A stretch of 46,037 nucleotides of DNA from Deltaproteobacteria bacterium (GTDB lineage: Bacteria; Myxococcota_A; Polyangia; Polyangiales; Houyiibacteriaceae). Location: positions 8,580-54,616 of the forward strand of contig JAADHO010000204.1 in assembly GCA_013151775.1 (NCBI GenBank), given 5' to 3'. The notes below the pieces were generated by a model. The model was not told the DNA's origin. It did no database searches and saw nothing but the letters and a program-made list of their open reading frames with translations. The position numbers were made by a program, and so were the translations under genes. This document shows, piece after piece, positions 36,881 to 46,037 of the stretch. The stretch's first letter is position 1, and each line of letters begins with the position of its first letter.

Positions 36881-37990
36881 ATGACTGAAGTGATGATCGA
36901 AGCCCGACACCTCACGAAACGCTACGGCGACGTGAAGGCGCTCGATGACGTCAGCTTCGAGGTGAAGAAGGGTGAGGTGCTCGGTTTTCTCGGCCCGAAC
37001 GGCGCTGGCAAGACCACGACCATGAAGATCCTGACCTGCTTCATCGCGCCCACGCAGGGCACGGCGAAGGTGAACGGGGTCGACATCTTCGAGGACTCCC
37101 TCGCGGTCCGAAGCGCCATCGGCTACCTGCCCGAGAGCACACCCCTCTACACCGAGATGATGGTCACCGAATACCTGGATTTCGTGGCGCGCATGCGCGG
37201 ATTCCGTGGTGAAGATGCCCGCAAACGCATCGCCAAGGTGGTCGACCAGACCGCCCTCGGCGCGGTCTTCGGCAAGGAGATCCGCGCCCTCTCCAAGGGC
37301 TACCGGCAGCGCGTCGGCATCGCCCAGGCGCTGATCCACGAGCCTCCCCTGCTGATCCTCGACGAGCCACTCAGCGGCCTCGATCCCAACCAAGCGGCGG
37401 AGGTGCGCCAGCTCATCACCCATCTGGGCAAAGAGCGCACGGTCATCCTCTCGACGCACAACCTGGCCGAAGTGCAGACCACCTGCAGCCGCGTGCTGAT
37501 CATCGCCAACGGCAAGCTGGTGGCGGACGACACGCCCGAGGAGCTGCGCGATCGCGCCGGCAAGCCGCGTGTGATCGCCACCTTCGTCGCCGAAGGTGCC
37601 GAGCTCGAGAAGGTGCGCAAGGTGCTCGCTGGGATTCCGGGCGTGGCCGAGGTGAAGCGCATCGACGGTGGCGGCACGGAGGCCGAGTACGCGCTCACCG
37701 CGCGAGGGTCGGACGATCTGCGGCCGATGGTCTTCCGGGCCGCAGCCAAGAACGAGCTCAACCTGGTCGGCCTCGAGCAGCGAGGCGAGAACCTCGAGGA
37801 CGTGTTCCGTGACCTGACCATGGCGGACGCCCCCGAGACCGCGAAGAAGACGACGTCCGACGAGAAGAAGTCCAGCGAGCCCGAGAAGCAGAAGACGTCC
37901 GACGCCGCTCCGGCGAAGGACACCACGAGCGACACCGAAGATGAAAAACCCGCCGACGCCGACAAGAGCGACGACGAGAGCGCGGCCTAG
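36881..37990 (+). CDS. GldA-type ABC transporter ATPase
   Basis: The ATG at 36881 (MTEVMIEARHLTKRYG) is preceded by GGGAGAAGAG; the longer ORF start at 36782 would include the promoter. The 369-residue protein has Walker A GPNGAGKTT, signature LSKGYRQRVG, Walker B LLILDEPLSGLD and His switch STHN. A ~55-residue K/E/D/S-rich tail follows, which is not part of the usual ABC fold. With the permease and auxiliary proteins downstream it matches the GldA/GldF/GldG organisation first described for gliding in Bacteroidetes; homologues occur in non-gliders, so motility cannot be inferred. Confidence 0.93.
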   Translation: MTEVMIEARHLTKRYGDVKALDDVSFEVKKGEVLGFLGPNGAGKTTTMKILTCFIAPTQGTAKVNGVDIFEDSLAVRSAIGYLPESTPLYTEMMVTEYLDFVARMRGFRGEDARKRIAKVVDQTALGAVFGKEIRALSKGYRQRVGIAQALIHEPPLLILDEPLSGLDPNQAAEVRQLITHLGKERTVILSTHNLAEVQTTCSRVLIIANGKLVADDTPEELRDRAGKPRVIATFVAEGAELEKVRKVLAGIPGVAEVKRIDGGGTEAEYALTARGSDDLRPMVFRAAAKNELNLVGLEQRGENLEDVFRDLTMADAPETAKKTTSDEKKSSEPEKQKTSDAAPAKDTTSDTEDEKPADADKSDDESAA

Positions 37991-38002
37991 GCAGAAAGCA
38001 TC

Positions 38003-38713
38003 ATGTCCAACACATCAACCATCGCGGGACGTCAGTTCCGCAGCTACTTCAACGGCGCCGCCGCCTACATCGTGATCTCGATCGTGATGCTGGCTCTGGG
38101 CATCCTCTTCTGGAAGACCTTCTTCCTCTACGGCAAGTCGACCACGCGCGAGATGTTCCGCTGGCTCTCGCTGATCCTCGTCTTCGCAGCGCCTGCCATC
38201 AGCATGGGCCTGCTCGCCGAGGAGAAGCGCACGGGCACCATCGAGCTGTTGATCACCATGCCCGTGAAGGACTCCGAGGTGATCCTCGGGAAATACATTG
38301 GCGTCATGGGCCTCTACGTCGTGTTGCTGCTCTTGACTCTTCCCTACCCCTTCAGCGTGAGCAGCCTGGGCCACCTCGATTGGGGCACCGTCATCTCCGG
38401 CTACGTCGGTCTCTTCCTCTGGGGTGGCGCGATGCTGGCCATCGGCCTGATGGCCTCGAGCTTCACGGACAACCAGCTAGTAGCCTTCTTCATCGGCCTC
38501 GCCATCAACTTCTCCCTCTGGTTGATCGGCCCGATGTTGCAGCTCTTGCCCGCGGAGTTCGCCTCGATCTTCCAGTGGCTCTCCTTCGACTTCCACTTCG
38601 AGCGCATGCAGCGCGGCGTGATCGCCGTGCGAGACGTGATCTACTTCCTCTCGATCGTCGCTATCGGCCTCTCCGTGGCCTTCCGTTCCCTCGAATCCCG
38701 ACGCTGGAGCTGA
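38003..38713 (+). CDS. GldF-type ABC-2 permease
   Basis: The 236-residue protein has six hydrophobic helices (e.g. YIVISIVMLALGILFW, VVLLLLTLPYPFSVS) and the ABC-2 segment APAISMGLLAEEKRTGTIELLITMPV. It is 12 nt after the ATPase stop. It forms the channel of the system encoded at 36881-41687. Confidence 0.92.
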   Translation: MSNTSTIAGRQFRSYFNGAAAYIVISIVMLALGILFWKTFFLYGKSTTREMFRWLSLILVFAAPAISMGLLAEEKRTGTIELLITMPVKDSEVILGKYIGVMGLYVVLLLLTLPYPFSVSSLGHLDWGTVISGYVGLFLWGGAMLAIGLMASSFTDNQLVAFFIGLAINFSLWLIGPMLQLLPAEFASIFQWLSFDFHFERMQRGVIAVRDVIYFLSIVAIGLSVAFRSLESRRWS

Positions 38714-38715
38714 AC

Positions 38716-40461
38716 ATGGCTGCCACAGAATCCAAGGCCACCACGGCCAAGAACCAACGCGGGCGCCTCGCAGGCGAGTCCTTGCTCTTCCTGAGCCTGC
38801 TGATCGCCATCGCCGTGGTGCTGAACGTGATCGGCTACCACTTCGACATGGGCAAGGTCGACCTCACGGAGGCGGGCCTGTGGTCCCTCTCCGATGGCTC
38901 CAAGCGCGTGGCCGCGAGCCTCGACGACCGCATGGAGATCACCGCCTACTACACCGACAACTTGCCCGCACCCTTCAACACGGTGGAGGAGTCCGTGCGC
39001 GATCTCCTGGCCGAGTACGCCGCGGCCTCGGGCGGCAAGATCCACGTGCGTATCGTGCATCCGAGCACGGACGAGGAGCGCCAAGCCGCGGAGGACGCAG
39101 GCGTCCCGGCCCAGCCCTACCAGGGCATCGTGGACGATGTGCCCACGGCCGTGCAGGGCTACTCGGGCATCGTCATGACCTACCTCGGCAAGAAGCAGAC
39201 GCTGCCCAACGTGCGCAGCACGGCGGGGCTCGAGTACACGCTGACCCAGAAGATCCGTGAGCTGATCGGCGACAAGATCACGATCGGTGTGCTCACGGGC
39301 CACGACGGGCCGACGCTGACGGAAGGCCTGACAGGCCTGAAGTCGGCGCTGCCCACCTACAACATCCAAGAGGTCGACGCGCATCAGGAGATCAGCCACG
39401 ATCTGAAGGCGCTCTTGATCATCGGACCGGAGACCGAGATCAGCGAGATCGAGCTGCGACACATCGATCAATACGTGATGGGCGGCGGCTCCCTCGGCGT
39501 CTTCGGCGGCGGCATCAAGCTCAGCCTGCAAGGGCAGCCCAGCGCGGAGGCCGTGCAGACGGGCCTGAACGCCCTGCTCACCCACTGGGGTGTGCGCATG
39601 CACGACGACCTGGTGGCCGACGCCCAATGCAGCCGCGCGCCCATGCGCGGACCCTTCGGCCTGCAGGTCGCCGTGCCCTACCCGCCGGTACCGGTGGTCA
39701 ACTTCGACGAGGCCGCGCGCGCACACCCCGCCCTCTTCCGACTGAACACCGAGGCCTTCCCCTTCACCTCGAGCCTCGAGCTCACGACGGCTCCCCCCGA
39801 GGCCAGCGTGAGAGTGCTCGCGCGCAGCTCGGACAACTCCTGGCTGATGACGGGCGCACACATGGACATCCAGCCCAAGCGCCCCGAGGAGTGGCATTTC
39901 GAGGGCGCCAGCGGGCCCTTCCCGCTGATGGTGGCGATCCAGGGCACGCTGCCCTCCGCCTACGCGGCGGCCTCCGTGAGCACACCCGATGGGGGCGTCC
40001 CCAGCAACGGCGGCGTCGAGACGCCCGCCACGTCCACGGCGCCCGCGCGGGTGATGGTCGTAGGCACCAGCGCCATGTTGCGCGATGAGTTCCTGCCCCA
40101 GTCGGGCCCCAACGGTGAGCGCGACACCAGCCGCATGGCCATGGCTCTGAACATCGTCGACTGGCTGGCCCAGGACGACGCGCTGATCGCCATCCGCGCC
40201 AAGAACGTCGAAGACCCCGGTCTCGATGTGCCCTCGGCGGTCAAGAACGCCTTCGCCCAGGCCCAGCAGGCGGCCCAGGCGGGAGATCGGGAGGGCGTCC
40301 AGGCAGCGCTCGGTCAGCGAAGCGCCGAGCTCGACAAGTGGCGTCACAAGAAGGCTATGTACCGCTGGTTCAACACCCTCGGCATCCCCTTCGCCTTCGG
40401 CATCTTCGGATTCATCCGCTGGCGCATGCGCCAAGCCCGCAAGCAGAGCGCACAGGCCTAG
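38716..40461 (+). CDS. GldG-like ABC transporter auxiliary protein
   Basis: The ATG at 38716 follows the permease stop by two bases. The 581-residue protein has one N-terminal membrane helix (LLFLSLLIAIAVVLNVIGY) and one near the C-terminus (FNTLGIPFAFGIFGFIRW). Between them is a large exported domain of the ABC_transp_aux / GldG family, with YYTDNLPAPFNTVEESVRDLLAEY, IGVLTGHDGPTL and ALLIIGPETEISEIELRHIDQYV. It probably couples the exporter to a periplasmic substrate or partner. Confidence 0.9.
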   Translation: MAATESKATTAKNQRGRLAGESLLFLSLLIAIAVVLNVIGYHFDMGKVDLTEAGLWSLSDGSKRVAASLDDRMEITAYYTDNLPAPFNTVEESVRDLLAEYAAASGGKIHVRIVHPSTDEERQAAEDAGVPAQPYQGIVDDVPTAVQGYSGIVMTYLGKKQTLPNVRSTAGLEYTLTQKIRELIGDKITIGVLTGHDGPTLTEGLTGLKSALPTYNIQEVDAHQEISHDLKALLIIGPETEISEIELRHIDQYVMGGGSLGVFGGGIKLSLQGQPSAEAVQTGLNALLTHWGVRMHDDLVADAQCSRAPMRGPFGLQVAVPYPPVPVVNFDEAARAHPALFRLNTEAFPFTSSLELTTAPPEASVRVLARSSDNSWLMTGAHMDIQPKRPEEWHFEGASGPFPLMVAIQGTLPSAYAAASVSTPDGGVPSNGGVETPATSTAPARVMVVGTSAMLRDEFLPQSGPNGERDTSRMAMALNIVDWLAQDDALIAIRAKNVEDPGLDVPSAVKNAFAQAQQAAQAGDREGVQAALGQRSAELDKWRHKKAMYRWFNTLGIPFAFGIFGFIRWRMRQARKQSAQA

Positions 40462-40475
40462 CCCAGAGGTACATC

Positions 40476-41687
40476 ATGGAATTCATTCACAACAATCGTC
40501 TCGGTATCGGCGTGGCCGTATTGGTCGTCCTGGGTGCGGCGCTCTACTGGGGGCTGGACAAGCGCGAAGAGGCCAACGCGGCGTCCGACGACATCGCCGC
40601 GCCGAGCTTGCCCGAGCTCGACAAGGACGCCATCACCAGCCTCGAGATCACGCGGCCCGATCACGAGACCATCCGGCTCGAGAAGTCGGGCGACAGCTGG
40701 CGCATGACGGCGCCCGTGGAGGCCGACGCGGACCAGAGCGCCGTGAGCACGGCCCTCGACAAGCTCGCGGGGCTCGAGGTGAAGGGCGTCGCGGCCAGCA
40801 ACCCGACGAACCACGAGCGCCTCGAGGTGGACGCCGCCCACGGCATCCACGTGGTGGCACGGGCCGGCGAGGGCGACCCTCTCGACATCGTGATCGGCGC
40901 CTTCCGCGGCGGCAACTCCATGGTCCTGCCCAGCGGTCAGGACGTGGTGCTCAGCGTCGAGGGATCGATCAAGTACGCCTTCGACAAGGACGCCAAGGAC
41001 TTCCGCGATCGGCGCATCGTGGACGTGGCCCCCACGGACGTGGTGGACGTTCAATTCCAGAGCCCCGAAGGCAGCTTCCACTTCCTGAAGACCGGCAGCG
41101 ATTGGACGCCGGCTGAGGGCCAGGAGGAGATCGAGCGCTTCGGCTCCTCCAAGGTGCAGTCCGCCGTCGGCACCTTCGCGCGCATGCGCGGCGTGGACTT
41201 CGCCGCGGCAGACGTCGACGCCGCCGCCGCGGGCATCAGCGAGACCAGCCCCACGGTGACCTTCACCGTCCGCCACACGGCGGAAACGCCAGACGGAGGC
41301 ACGGCGCCAGCCCCGACGGAGGAGACCATCAGCCTGCGCCTCGGCAACGCCACGCCGGGCAACGACCAGCAATTCTACGTGCAACGCTTGGGCAACCCGC
41401 TGATCTTCGTGGTCTCCCGCTTCCTCGCGGATCGCATGCACCCCGACGCGAGCAAATTCCAGAACCCGGAGCCGGGTTCGGAGCCCGCGAGCGCCATGAC
41501 CCAGGCGCCAGCCGGAATGCCCGGAATGCCCGGAATGCCCGGAATGCCAGGGATGCCCGGGATGCCAGGAGCAATGCCCGGGATGCCCGGCGGCGGTATG
41601 GGCGGAGGTCAGATCCCGCCCGAGCTGATGCAGCAGATCCAGCGGCAGCTGCAGCAGCAGGCCGCGCAGCGAGGAGGCATGCACTGA
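40476..41687 (+). CDS. DUF4340-domain protein with MPG-rich tail
   Basis: AGAGGT lies 6 nt before the ATG (MEFIHNNRLGIGVAVLV). The 403-residue protein has an N-terminal helix and DUF4340 modules: ITSLEITRPDHETIRLEKSGDSW, SAVSTALDKLAGLEVKG and a repeat further on. The tail has (GMP)n repeats and a Gln-rich end. DUF4340 genes usually follow GldG-like genes, and the two are thought to act together at the outer face of the inner membrane. The tail repeat is encoded by a ~9-bp DNA repeat. Confidence 0.88.
   Translation: MEFIHNNRLGIGVAVLVVLGAALYWGLDKREEANAASDDIAAPSLPELDKDAITSLEITRPDHETIRLEKSGDSWRMTAPVEADADQSAVSTALDKLAGLEVKGVAASNPTNHERLEVDAAHGIHVVARAGEGDPLDIVIGAFRGGNSMVLPSGQDVVLSVEGSIKYAFDKDAKDFRDRRIVDVAPTDVVDVQFQSPEGSFHFLKTGSDWTPAEGQEEIERFGSSKVQSAVGTFARMRGVDFAAADVDAAAAGISETSPTVTFTVRHTAETPDGGTAPAPTEETISLRLGNATPGNDQQFYVQRLGNPLIFVVSRFLADRMHPDASKFQNPEPGSEPASAMTQAPAGMPGMPGMPGMPGMPGMPGAMPGMPGGGMGGGQIPPELMQQIQRQLQQQAAQRGGMH
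41513..41590 (+). repeat. 9-bp tandem repeat coding for Gly-Met-Pro units
   Basis: About eight copies of GG(A/G)ATGCC(C/A), interrupted once by GCA, near the 3' end of the DUF4340 gene. In-frame copy-number changes would alter tail length without a frameshift. Confidence 0.85.
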
Positions 41688-41715
41688 GCGCGGGACGCTC
41701 TGCGCGAGTGACGAC

Positions 41716-43956
41716 ATGACCCAGCGCGTCCCCCGCCTCGCGACCCTCTGCTGCCTGCTGCTCGCCGCCGGCTGCGGCCGCACTCCGAGGGTCCATGACA
41801 CCACGGCTGTCGATGACTCTCCAGAGGCGCGCATGCACGAGCTGAACGCGCGCGCACGTCGCGGCGCCGTCACGGAGACGCTGCACGGCCAGCGTGTGGA
41901 GGATCCCTACCGCTCCCTCGAAGAGGACAGCCCGGCGACGGCGGCGTGGGTCGAGGCCCAGACCCTGCGCACCGAGCAGGCGCTCGCGGCCTACGACGAT
42001 CCCGCGCGAGACGCACGCATCGACGCGCTGCTCTCCATCGGCAGCATCGACGGCGCGCAGGTCGGCGGCGCGCGCGTCTTCTACCGCAAGCGCGAGGGCG
42101 ACGCGGAGCAGCCCATGCTCTTCGTCCGCGAGGGAGACGCCTCGCGCATGCTCCTCGACCCGAGTCAGCTCGGGGAACACGCGGCCATGGATTGGTACTT
42201 CGCGTCACCCGGCGGGCGCTACGTCGCCTATGGCGTCAGCGAGGCCGGGAGCGAGCGCAGCGTGCTGCATCTGCTCGACGTCGACTCGGGCGAGACCCTC
42301 GGGGACAGCATCGAGCGCACGAAGTGGAGTCAGATCTCCTGGCTGCACGACGAGGCGGGCTTCTACTACACGCGCTATCCCGCGCCCGGCGAAGCAGGCT
42401 ACGACGCGGAGCATCCGGACGCCTACTTCCCGCGCGTGTACTTCCACCTCATCGGGCGCCCGAGCGCGGACGATCCCATGGTCTTCGAGGCCGAGGAGGG
42501 CGCGCATTTCCCCGGCGCCAGCGTGGGCGAGGACGATCGCTACGTCGTGCTCACCACCTTTCGCGGCTGGTCCGCGAGCGACGTGCGCGTGTTCGACCGC
42601 GGGGAAGACCCGAGCACGCGGGTCGCTGCGCCGGATGACGACCACCCGCTGCGCGACGTGATCGTGGGCGAGGAGCACGTCACGGTCGGCCGCGTCGCCG
42701 ACGGGGAACTCTTGCTCTACACGAACAAGGACGCGCCCCGCTATCGCATCGCCAAGGTCGGGCTCGGCGGCGCGCTCGGCCCCGACGCCTGGACCGAGGT
42801 CGTGCCGCAGAGCGAGGGCAAGATCGACGGCTGGGAGCTGAGCCATGGCGAGCTTCTGCTGACGCTGATCGACGACGTCCACTCGCGCATCGTGCGCTAC
42901 GACCTTCTGGGACACGCCCTCGGAGAGATCATTTTGCCCGCGCTCGGATCCGTCAGCAGCGCCTCGGGTACGGCAGACAGCGACATCTTCGCCTTCAGCT
43001 TCTCGAGCCCGCTGACACCCCCGAGCCTCTACCTGGTCGACCTGACGACGCCGGCGCCCGGAGCTTCGAACGACAGCCAGGGCGCCACCACTCCACCCAC
43101 AAACGCCGCAGCCGTGCTCGTGGACCAAGTGGAGAGCGACGTCGACACCTCCGCCTTCGTCGTCGAGACGGTGCACGTGACATCGGAGGACGGTACCGAG
43201 ATCCCCCTGCGCCTGATCCACCGCCGCGACCTGCAGCGCGACGGCGACAACCCGGCCCTGCTCTATGGCTACGGCGGCTTCGACGTCTCGCTCTTGCCCG
43301 AGTTCACGCGCTCGGCTCTCTACTGGGTAGAGCGAGGCGGCGTCTACGCCGTGGGCAATCTGCGTGGCGGAGGCGAGTTCGGCGAGGACTGGCATCGCGC
43401 CGGCGACCTCGAGAACAAGCACCACGTCTTCGAGGACTTCGAGGCGGCCATCCGCTTTCTGAGCACGAGCGGCATCAGCCGCCCCGAGCGCATCGCCATC
43501 ACCGGCGGCAGCAACGGCGGGCTGTTGATGGGCGCCATGATCACGCGCGTGCCCGAGAGCTTCCGCGCGGCTGCGAGCTACGTCGGCCTCTACGACATGC
43601 TGCGCTACGACCGCTTCCCCCCGGCGCAGCTCTGGATCCCCGAGTACGGCACGGCCGCGGACGCGGCGCAGTTCCTCTACCTCTACGCCTACTCGCCCTA
43701 CCACCACATCGTCCAAGGCGTCGCCTACCCCGCGGTGCTGATCGAGACGGCGGAGAACGACAGCCGCGTCTTCTGGGGCCACTCCACCAAGTTCGCCGCG
43801 CGCCTCGAGGAGGCGACCTCCTCCACGCGGCCCATCTACTTCTACATGGAGCGCGCCCAAGGCCACGGCGCCGGCACCCGCCGCAGCGACCTCGTCCGCC
43901 GCTACGCCCGCATGTACGGCTTCCTGGAGCACGAGCTCGGCATGACGTCACCCTGA
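41716..43956 (+). CDS. S9A prolyl oligopeptidase-family lipoprotein
   Basis: The ATG (MTQRVPRLATL) starts a lipoprotein signal with lipobox AAGC (Cys20). The 746-residue product contains the N-terminal seven-bladed propeller (RVEDPYRSLEED, SPGGRYVAYGVSEAGSE, DEAGFYYTRYP) and a C-terminal alpha/beta-hydrolase domain. The full triad is present: Ser599 in TGGSNGG, Asp682 in AENDSR and His717 in QGHGAG. It cleaves short peptides after Pro or similar residues. A surface or periplasmic location suggests peptide nutrition. Confidence 0.93.
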   Translation: MTQRVPRLATLCCLLLAAGCGRTPRVHDTTAVDDSPEARMHELNARARRGAVTETLHGQRVEDPYRSLEEDSPATAAWVEAQTLRTEQALAAYDDPARDARIDALLSIGSIDGAQVGGARVFYRKREGDAEQPMLFVREGDASRMLLDPSQLGEHAAMDWYFASPGGRYVAYGVSEAGSERSVLHLLDVDSGETLGDSIERTKWSQISWLHDEAGFYYTRYPAPGEAGYDAEHPDAYFPRVYFHLIGRPSADDPMVFEAEEGAHFPGASVGEDDRYVVLTTFRGWSASDVRVFDRGEDPSTRVAAPDDDHPLRDVIVGEEHVTVGRVADGELLLYTNKDAPRYRIAKVGLGGALGPDAWTEVVPQSEGKIDGWELSHGELLLTLIDDVHSRIVRYDLLGHALGEIILPALGSVSSASGTADSDIFAFSFSSPLTPPSLYLVDLTTPAPGASNDSQGATTPPTNAAAVLVDQVESDVDTSAFVVETVHVTSEDGTEIPLRLIHRRDLQRDGDNPALLYGYGGFDVSLLPEFTRSALYWVERGGVYAVGNLRGGGEFGEDWHRAGDLENKHHVFEDFEAAIRFLSTSGISRPERIAITGGSNGGLLMGAMITRVPESFRAAASYVGLYDMLRYDRFPPAQLWIPEYGTAADAAQFLYLYAYSPYHHIVQGVAYPAVLIETAENDSRVFWGHSTKFAARLEEATSSTRPIYFYMERAQGHGAGTRRSDLVRRYARMYGFLEHELGMTSP

Positions 43957-44014
43957 GGCGGCGAGCGTGAGGCCTGTCCTTTTCTCTTTCGCCCGATGGC
44001 GCTAGGACGTCTCC

Positions 44015-45688
44015 ATGGTCACCCCCTTCAATCAGCCGCCGCCCGAGCTGGGCAACACCTACCACCACGATCCCGTGCTGCGTCCGTGGCTCGAGCGGGT
44101 CTTCGCGAGGGAGCTGCTCGAGAGCGTCGAGCCCTCCCTCGCCCGCATGGGCGAGCTGGCCGGCGAGGAGCTCTATCCCCTCTCGCTCGAGGATCTCCCG
44201 AACGAGCCCGTGCTCACGCGTTGGGACGCCTGGGGCGAGCGCATCGACCACATCGAGCTGACTCGCCTGTGGCAGCGCGCCGAGCAGATTGCCGCCGAAG
44301 AGGGCGTGGTGGCCACGGCCTACGAGGCCAAGCATGGGGCGCTCTCGCGGGTGCATCAGTTCGCGCTGGTCTACCTCTTCGGACCCTCGAGCGACGTGTA
44401 TGCGTGTCCGCTGGCCATGACCGACGGCTGCGCGCGCAGCCTGCTCGACGCCAAGAACGACGCCCTCGCCGACCAGATCTTGCCCCATCTGCTCAGCCGC
44501 GATCCGGGGGAGTTTTGGACCAGCGGCCAGTGGATGACGGAGTCGCCTGGGGGCTCCGATGTCGGCCTCAGCGAGACCGTGGCGCGCCAGGACGAGAACG
44601 GACAGTGGCGGCTCACGGGCCGCAAATGGTTCACCTCGGCGGCCACGAGCCAAGTGGCGCTGACCCTCGCGCGGCCCGAAGGCAACCCCGAGGGAGGACG
44701 CGGCCTGGCGCTCTTCTTGGTCAAGGCGCGCGACGAGCAGGGGCGGCTGATCAACATCCGCCTCGAGCGCCTCAAGGACAAGCTCGGTACGCGCAAGCTG
44801 CCCACGGCGGAGCTGTGGCTCGACGACACGCCGGCGGAGCTGGTGCTCGGCACCACGGACGGCGTGAAGAACATCACGCCCATGCTGAACATCACCCGCA
44901 CCTGGAACACGGTGATCGCCGCCGGGGGCATGCGCCGCGCCGTGACGCTGGCGCGCGACTACGCCAAGAAGCGCTTCGCCTTCGGTCAGAACCTCGAGGA
45001 CAAGCCGCTCCACATCGAGACCTTGGCCAACATGGAGGCGGAGACCGCCGCCGCCTTCCATCTCTCCTTCGAGGTAGTTCAGCTCCTGGGCAAGAAGGAG
45101 GCAGGCGAGATCAGTCCCGAAGAGATGAAGGTCTGGCGCCTGCTCACGCCCATCGCGAAGCTCACCACGGGCAAGCAGGCCGTGGCCGTGGCGAGCGAGG
45201 CCCTCGAGGCCATCGGCGGCGCGGGCTACGTCGAGGACACGGGCCTGCCCATGCTGCTGCGAGACGCCCAGACGCTGCCCATCTGGGAGGGCACGACGAA
45301 CGTGCTCTCCTTGGATTCGCTGCGCGCCATCGGCCACACGGGCGGAGCGCGCGAGCTGCTGACCCGCATCGAGGCCTGCGTAGGAGGCGCCAGCGGAGAC
45401 GACGCCCTCGAGGACGCCGGACGCGCCGCCGTCGACGCCATGATGCGCGCTCTGACCTGGCTCGCCGAAGCGCAGGCGGCGGGTCAAGACACGCTCGAGG
45501 CCGGCGCGCGCGGCTTCGCCCTCACCCTGGGGCGCTCCACCGCCCTCGCCTGCATGGTGCGCCAGGCCGTCTACTCCAGCGCACACGACGACGCGCGTCC
45601 ACGGGCCGCGGCGATTCGCTTCGCACGCATTGGCGTCAACTGCCTGAAGCCCACGGATCTCGAAGAGGCGCGCCTGCTGATCGGCTGA
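44015..45688 (+). CDS. Acyl-CoA dehydrogenase, AidB-like
   Basis: The 557-residue length and motifs match the AidB/ACAD11 branch: the N-terminal FNQPPPELGNTYHHDPVL, the FAD-site GQWMTESPGGSDVG, LERLKDKLGTR, and YVEDTGLPMLLRDAQTLPIWEGTTNVL near the C-terminus, in which the catalytic-position Glu (WEGT) is present. AidB is an alkylation-responsive flavoprotein; other members oxidise acyl-CoAs. An additional ~110 residues follow the dehydrogenase core. TAGGAC lies 6 nt upstream of the ATG. Confidence 0.9.
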   Translation: MVTPFNQPPPELGNTYHHDPVLRPWLERVFARELLESVEPSLARMGELAGEELYPLSLEDLPNEPVLTRWDAWGERIDHIELTRLWQRAEQIAAEEGVVATAYEAKHGALSRVHQFALVYLFGPSSDVYACPLAMTDGCARSLLDAKNDALADQILPHLLSRDPGEFWTSGQWMTESPGGSDVGLSETVARQDENGQWRLTGRKWFTSAATSQVALTLARPEGNPEGGRGLALFLVKARDEQGRLINIRLERLKDKLGTRKLPTAELWLDDTPAELVLGTTDGVKNITPMLNITRTWNTVIAAGGMRRAVTLARDYAKKRFAFGQNLEDKPLHIETLANMEAETAAAFHLSFEVVQLLGKKEAGEISPEEMKVWRLLTPIAKLTTGKQAVAVASEALEAIGGAGYVEDTGLPMLLRDAQTLPIWEGTTNVLSLDSLRAIGHTGGARELLTRIEACVGGASGDDALEDAGRAAVDAMMRALTWLAEAQAAGQDTLEAGARGFALTLGRSTALACMVRQAVYSSAHDDARPRAAAIRFARIGVNCLKPTDLEEARLLIG

Positions 45689-45755
45689 ACCCGGCTCTCG
45701 CCCAGAGGGATCGCCCAGACCTGATTGGGTCGCGGGAACGTGCTATGCCCTCGCC

Positions 45756-46037
45756 GTGATCTGTCCCGACGCCATGCTCGATGGCTTGCTGCTCGCCGCG
45801 GCCGCGCGACCTGCGTCGAGTTCGGGAGCCAACCCGCGCGCGGAGACCGGACTGGCCCCGGGGCTCGCTCGGGTGGTGCGAGATCGGGTGCAGGAGTTCG
45901 AGGCGCTGCCCACGGCCGAGCGGCACCTCGCGCTGGGACAGGCGGCGCGGCAGCTGATGCCCGCGATCTCGGGCGAGGCGCTGCCTGCGCGCGCCCGCGC
46001 CCTCTTGGCCACCGAGGTGGAGCGTGAGCTCGGCGGG
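45756..46037 (+). CDS. Start of an unidentified gene, cut by the window end
   Basis: The GTG at 45756 (VICPDAMLDGLLLAAAA) opens a frame running to the last base without a stop; the ORF track omits it because it is open-ended. About 94 residues are visible, rich in A, R and E and mostly helical (LARVVRDRVQEFEALPTAERHLALGQ), with third-position G/C bias like real genes here. TATGCC lies 6 nt upstream. No family recognised. Confidence 0.55.
   Translation, partial: MICPDAMLDGLLLAAAARPASSSGANPRAETGLAPGLARVVRDRVQEFEALPTAERHLALGQAARQLMPAISGEALPARARALLATEVERELGG

Overview
The window looks like a chromosomal segment of a high-GC member of the Myxococcota (Polyangiales/Sandaracinus-like is my best guess). 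The evidence is an MYXO-CTERM-type sorting tail on a secreted protein, cysteine-rich tandem-repeat lipoproteins, many stand-alone histidine kinases and HDOD/HD-GYP-type signalling proteins, a roadblock/MglB-like protein, long TPR proteins with acidic linkers, and strong G/C bias at third codon positions. The first ~130 bases resemble the end of an IS21-like element. No prophage, CRISPR array or rRNA is visible.

Layout. 1-6047: possible IS end; a STIG1/DUF5648 lipoprotein; a REC-histidine kinase fusion; and, divergently, a pectate-lyase-superfamily protein with an MYXO-CTERM tail and lower GC than its neighbours. 6061-12190: tRNA-Gly(CCC); a 943-residue TPR protein with its own sigma70-like promoter; a roadblock-aroQ-accB-accC operon; and a tRNA-Leu locus whose acceptor stem appears to lack 4 nt. 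12235-17937: an SDR/FadL pair on the minus strand, then alpha/beta hydrolase, GH5 endoglycoceramidase-like lipoprotein and YihY/BrkB membrane protein on the plus strand. 17943-18059: a 60-bp tandem duplication carrying hairpins. 18068-24734: a signalling island, with an 8-TM PAS histidine kinase, a REC-HDOD and a REC-degenerate-HD-GYP protein in one translationally coupled operon, facing a divergent HDOD-GGDEF gene that is frameshifted. 24807-29119: M50 site-2-protease-like protein overlapping uvrA.

29157-33342: FHA protein, ABC-2 permease, ABC ATPase, ABC-2 permease and a PP2C-like protein that lacks catalytic residues. 33373-36627: a 1084-residue Cys-rich lipoprotein with about 21 D/C-rich repeats. 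36881-41687: a GldA/GldF/GldG/DUF4340 ABC system. 41716-45688: an S9A prolyl-oligopeptidase lipoprotein and an AidB-like acyl-CoA dehydrogenase. A gene starting at 45756 runs off the end.

The most interesting points are: (i) the coupled kinase/HDOD/pseudo-HD-GYP operon opposite a diguanylate cyclase; (ii) an ABC exporter bracketed by an FHA domain and a pseudo-phosphatase; (iii) a recurrent promoter layout in which a TAnnnT -10 lies 5-8 nt before the start codon, suggesting leaderless mRNAs; (iv) the damaged tRNA-Leu; (v) a palindrome filling the promoter spacer of the Gld-like operon. All family assignments come from reading motifs by eye; no database search was run.
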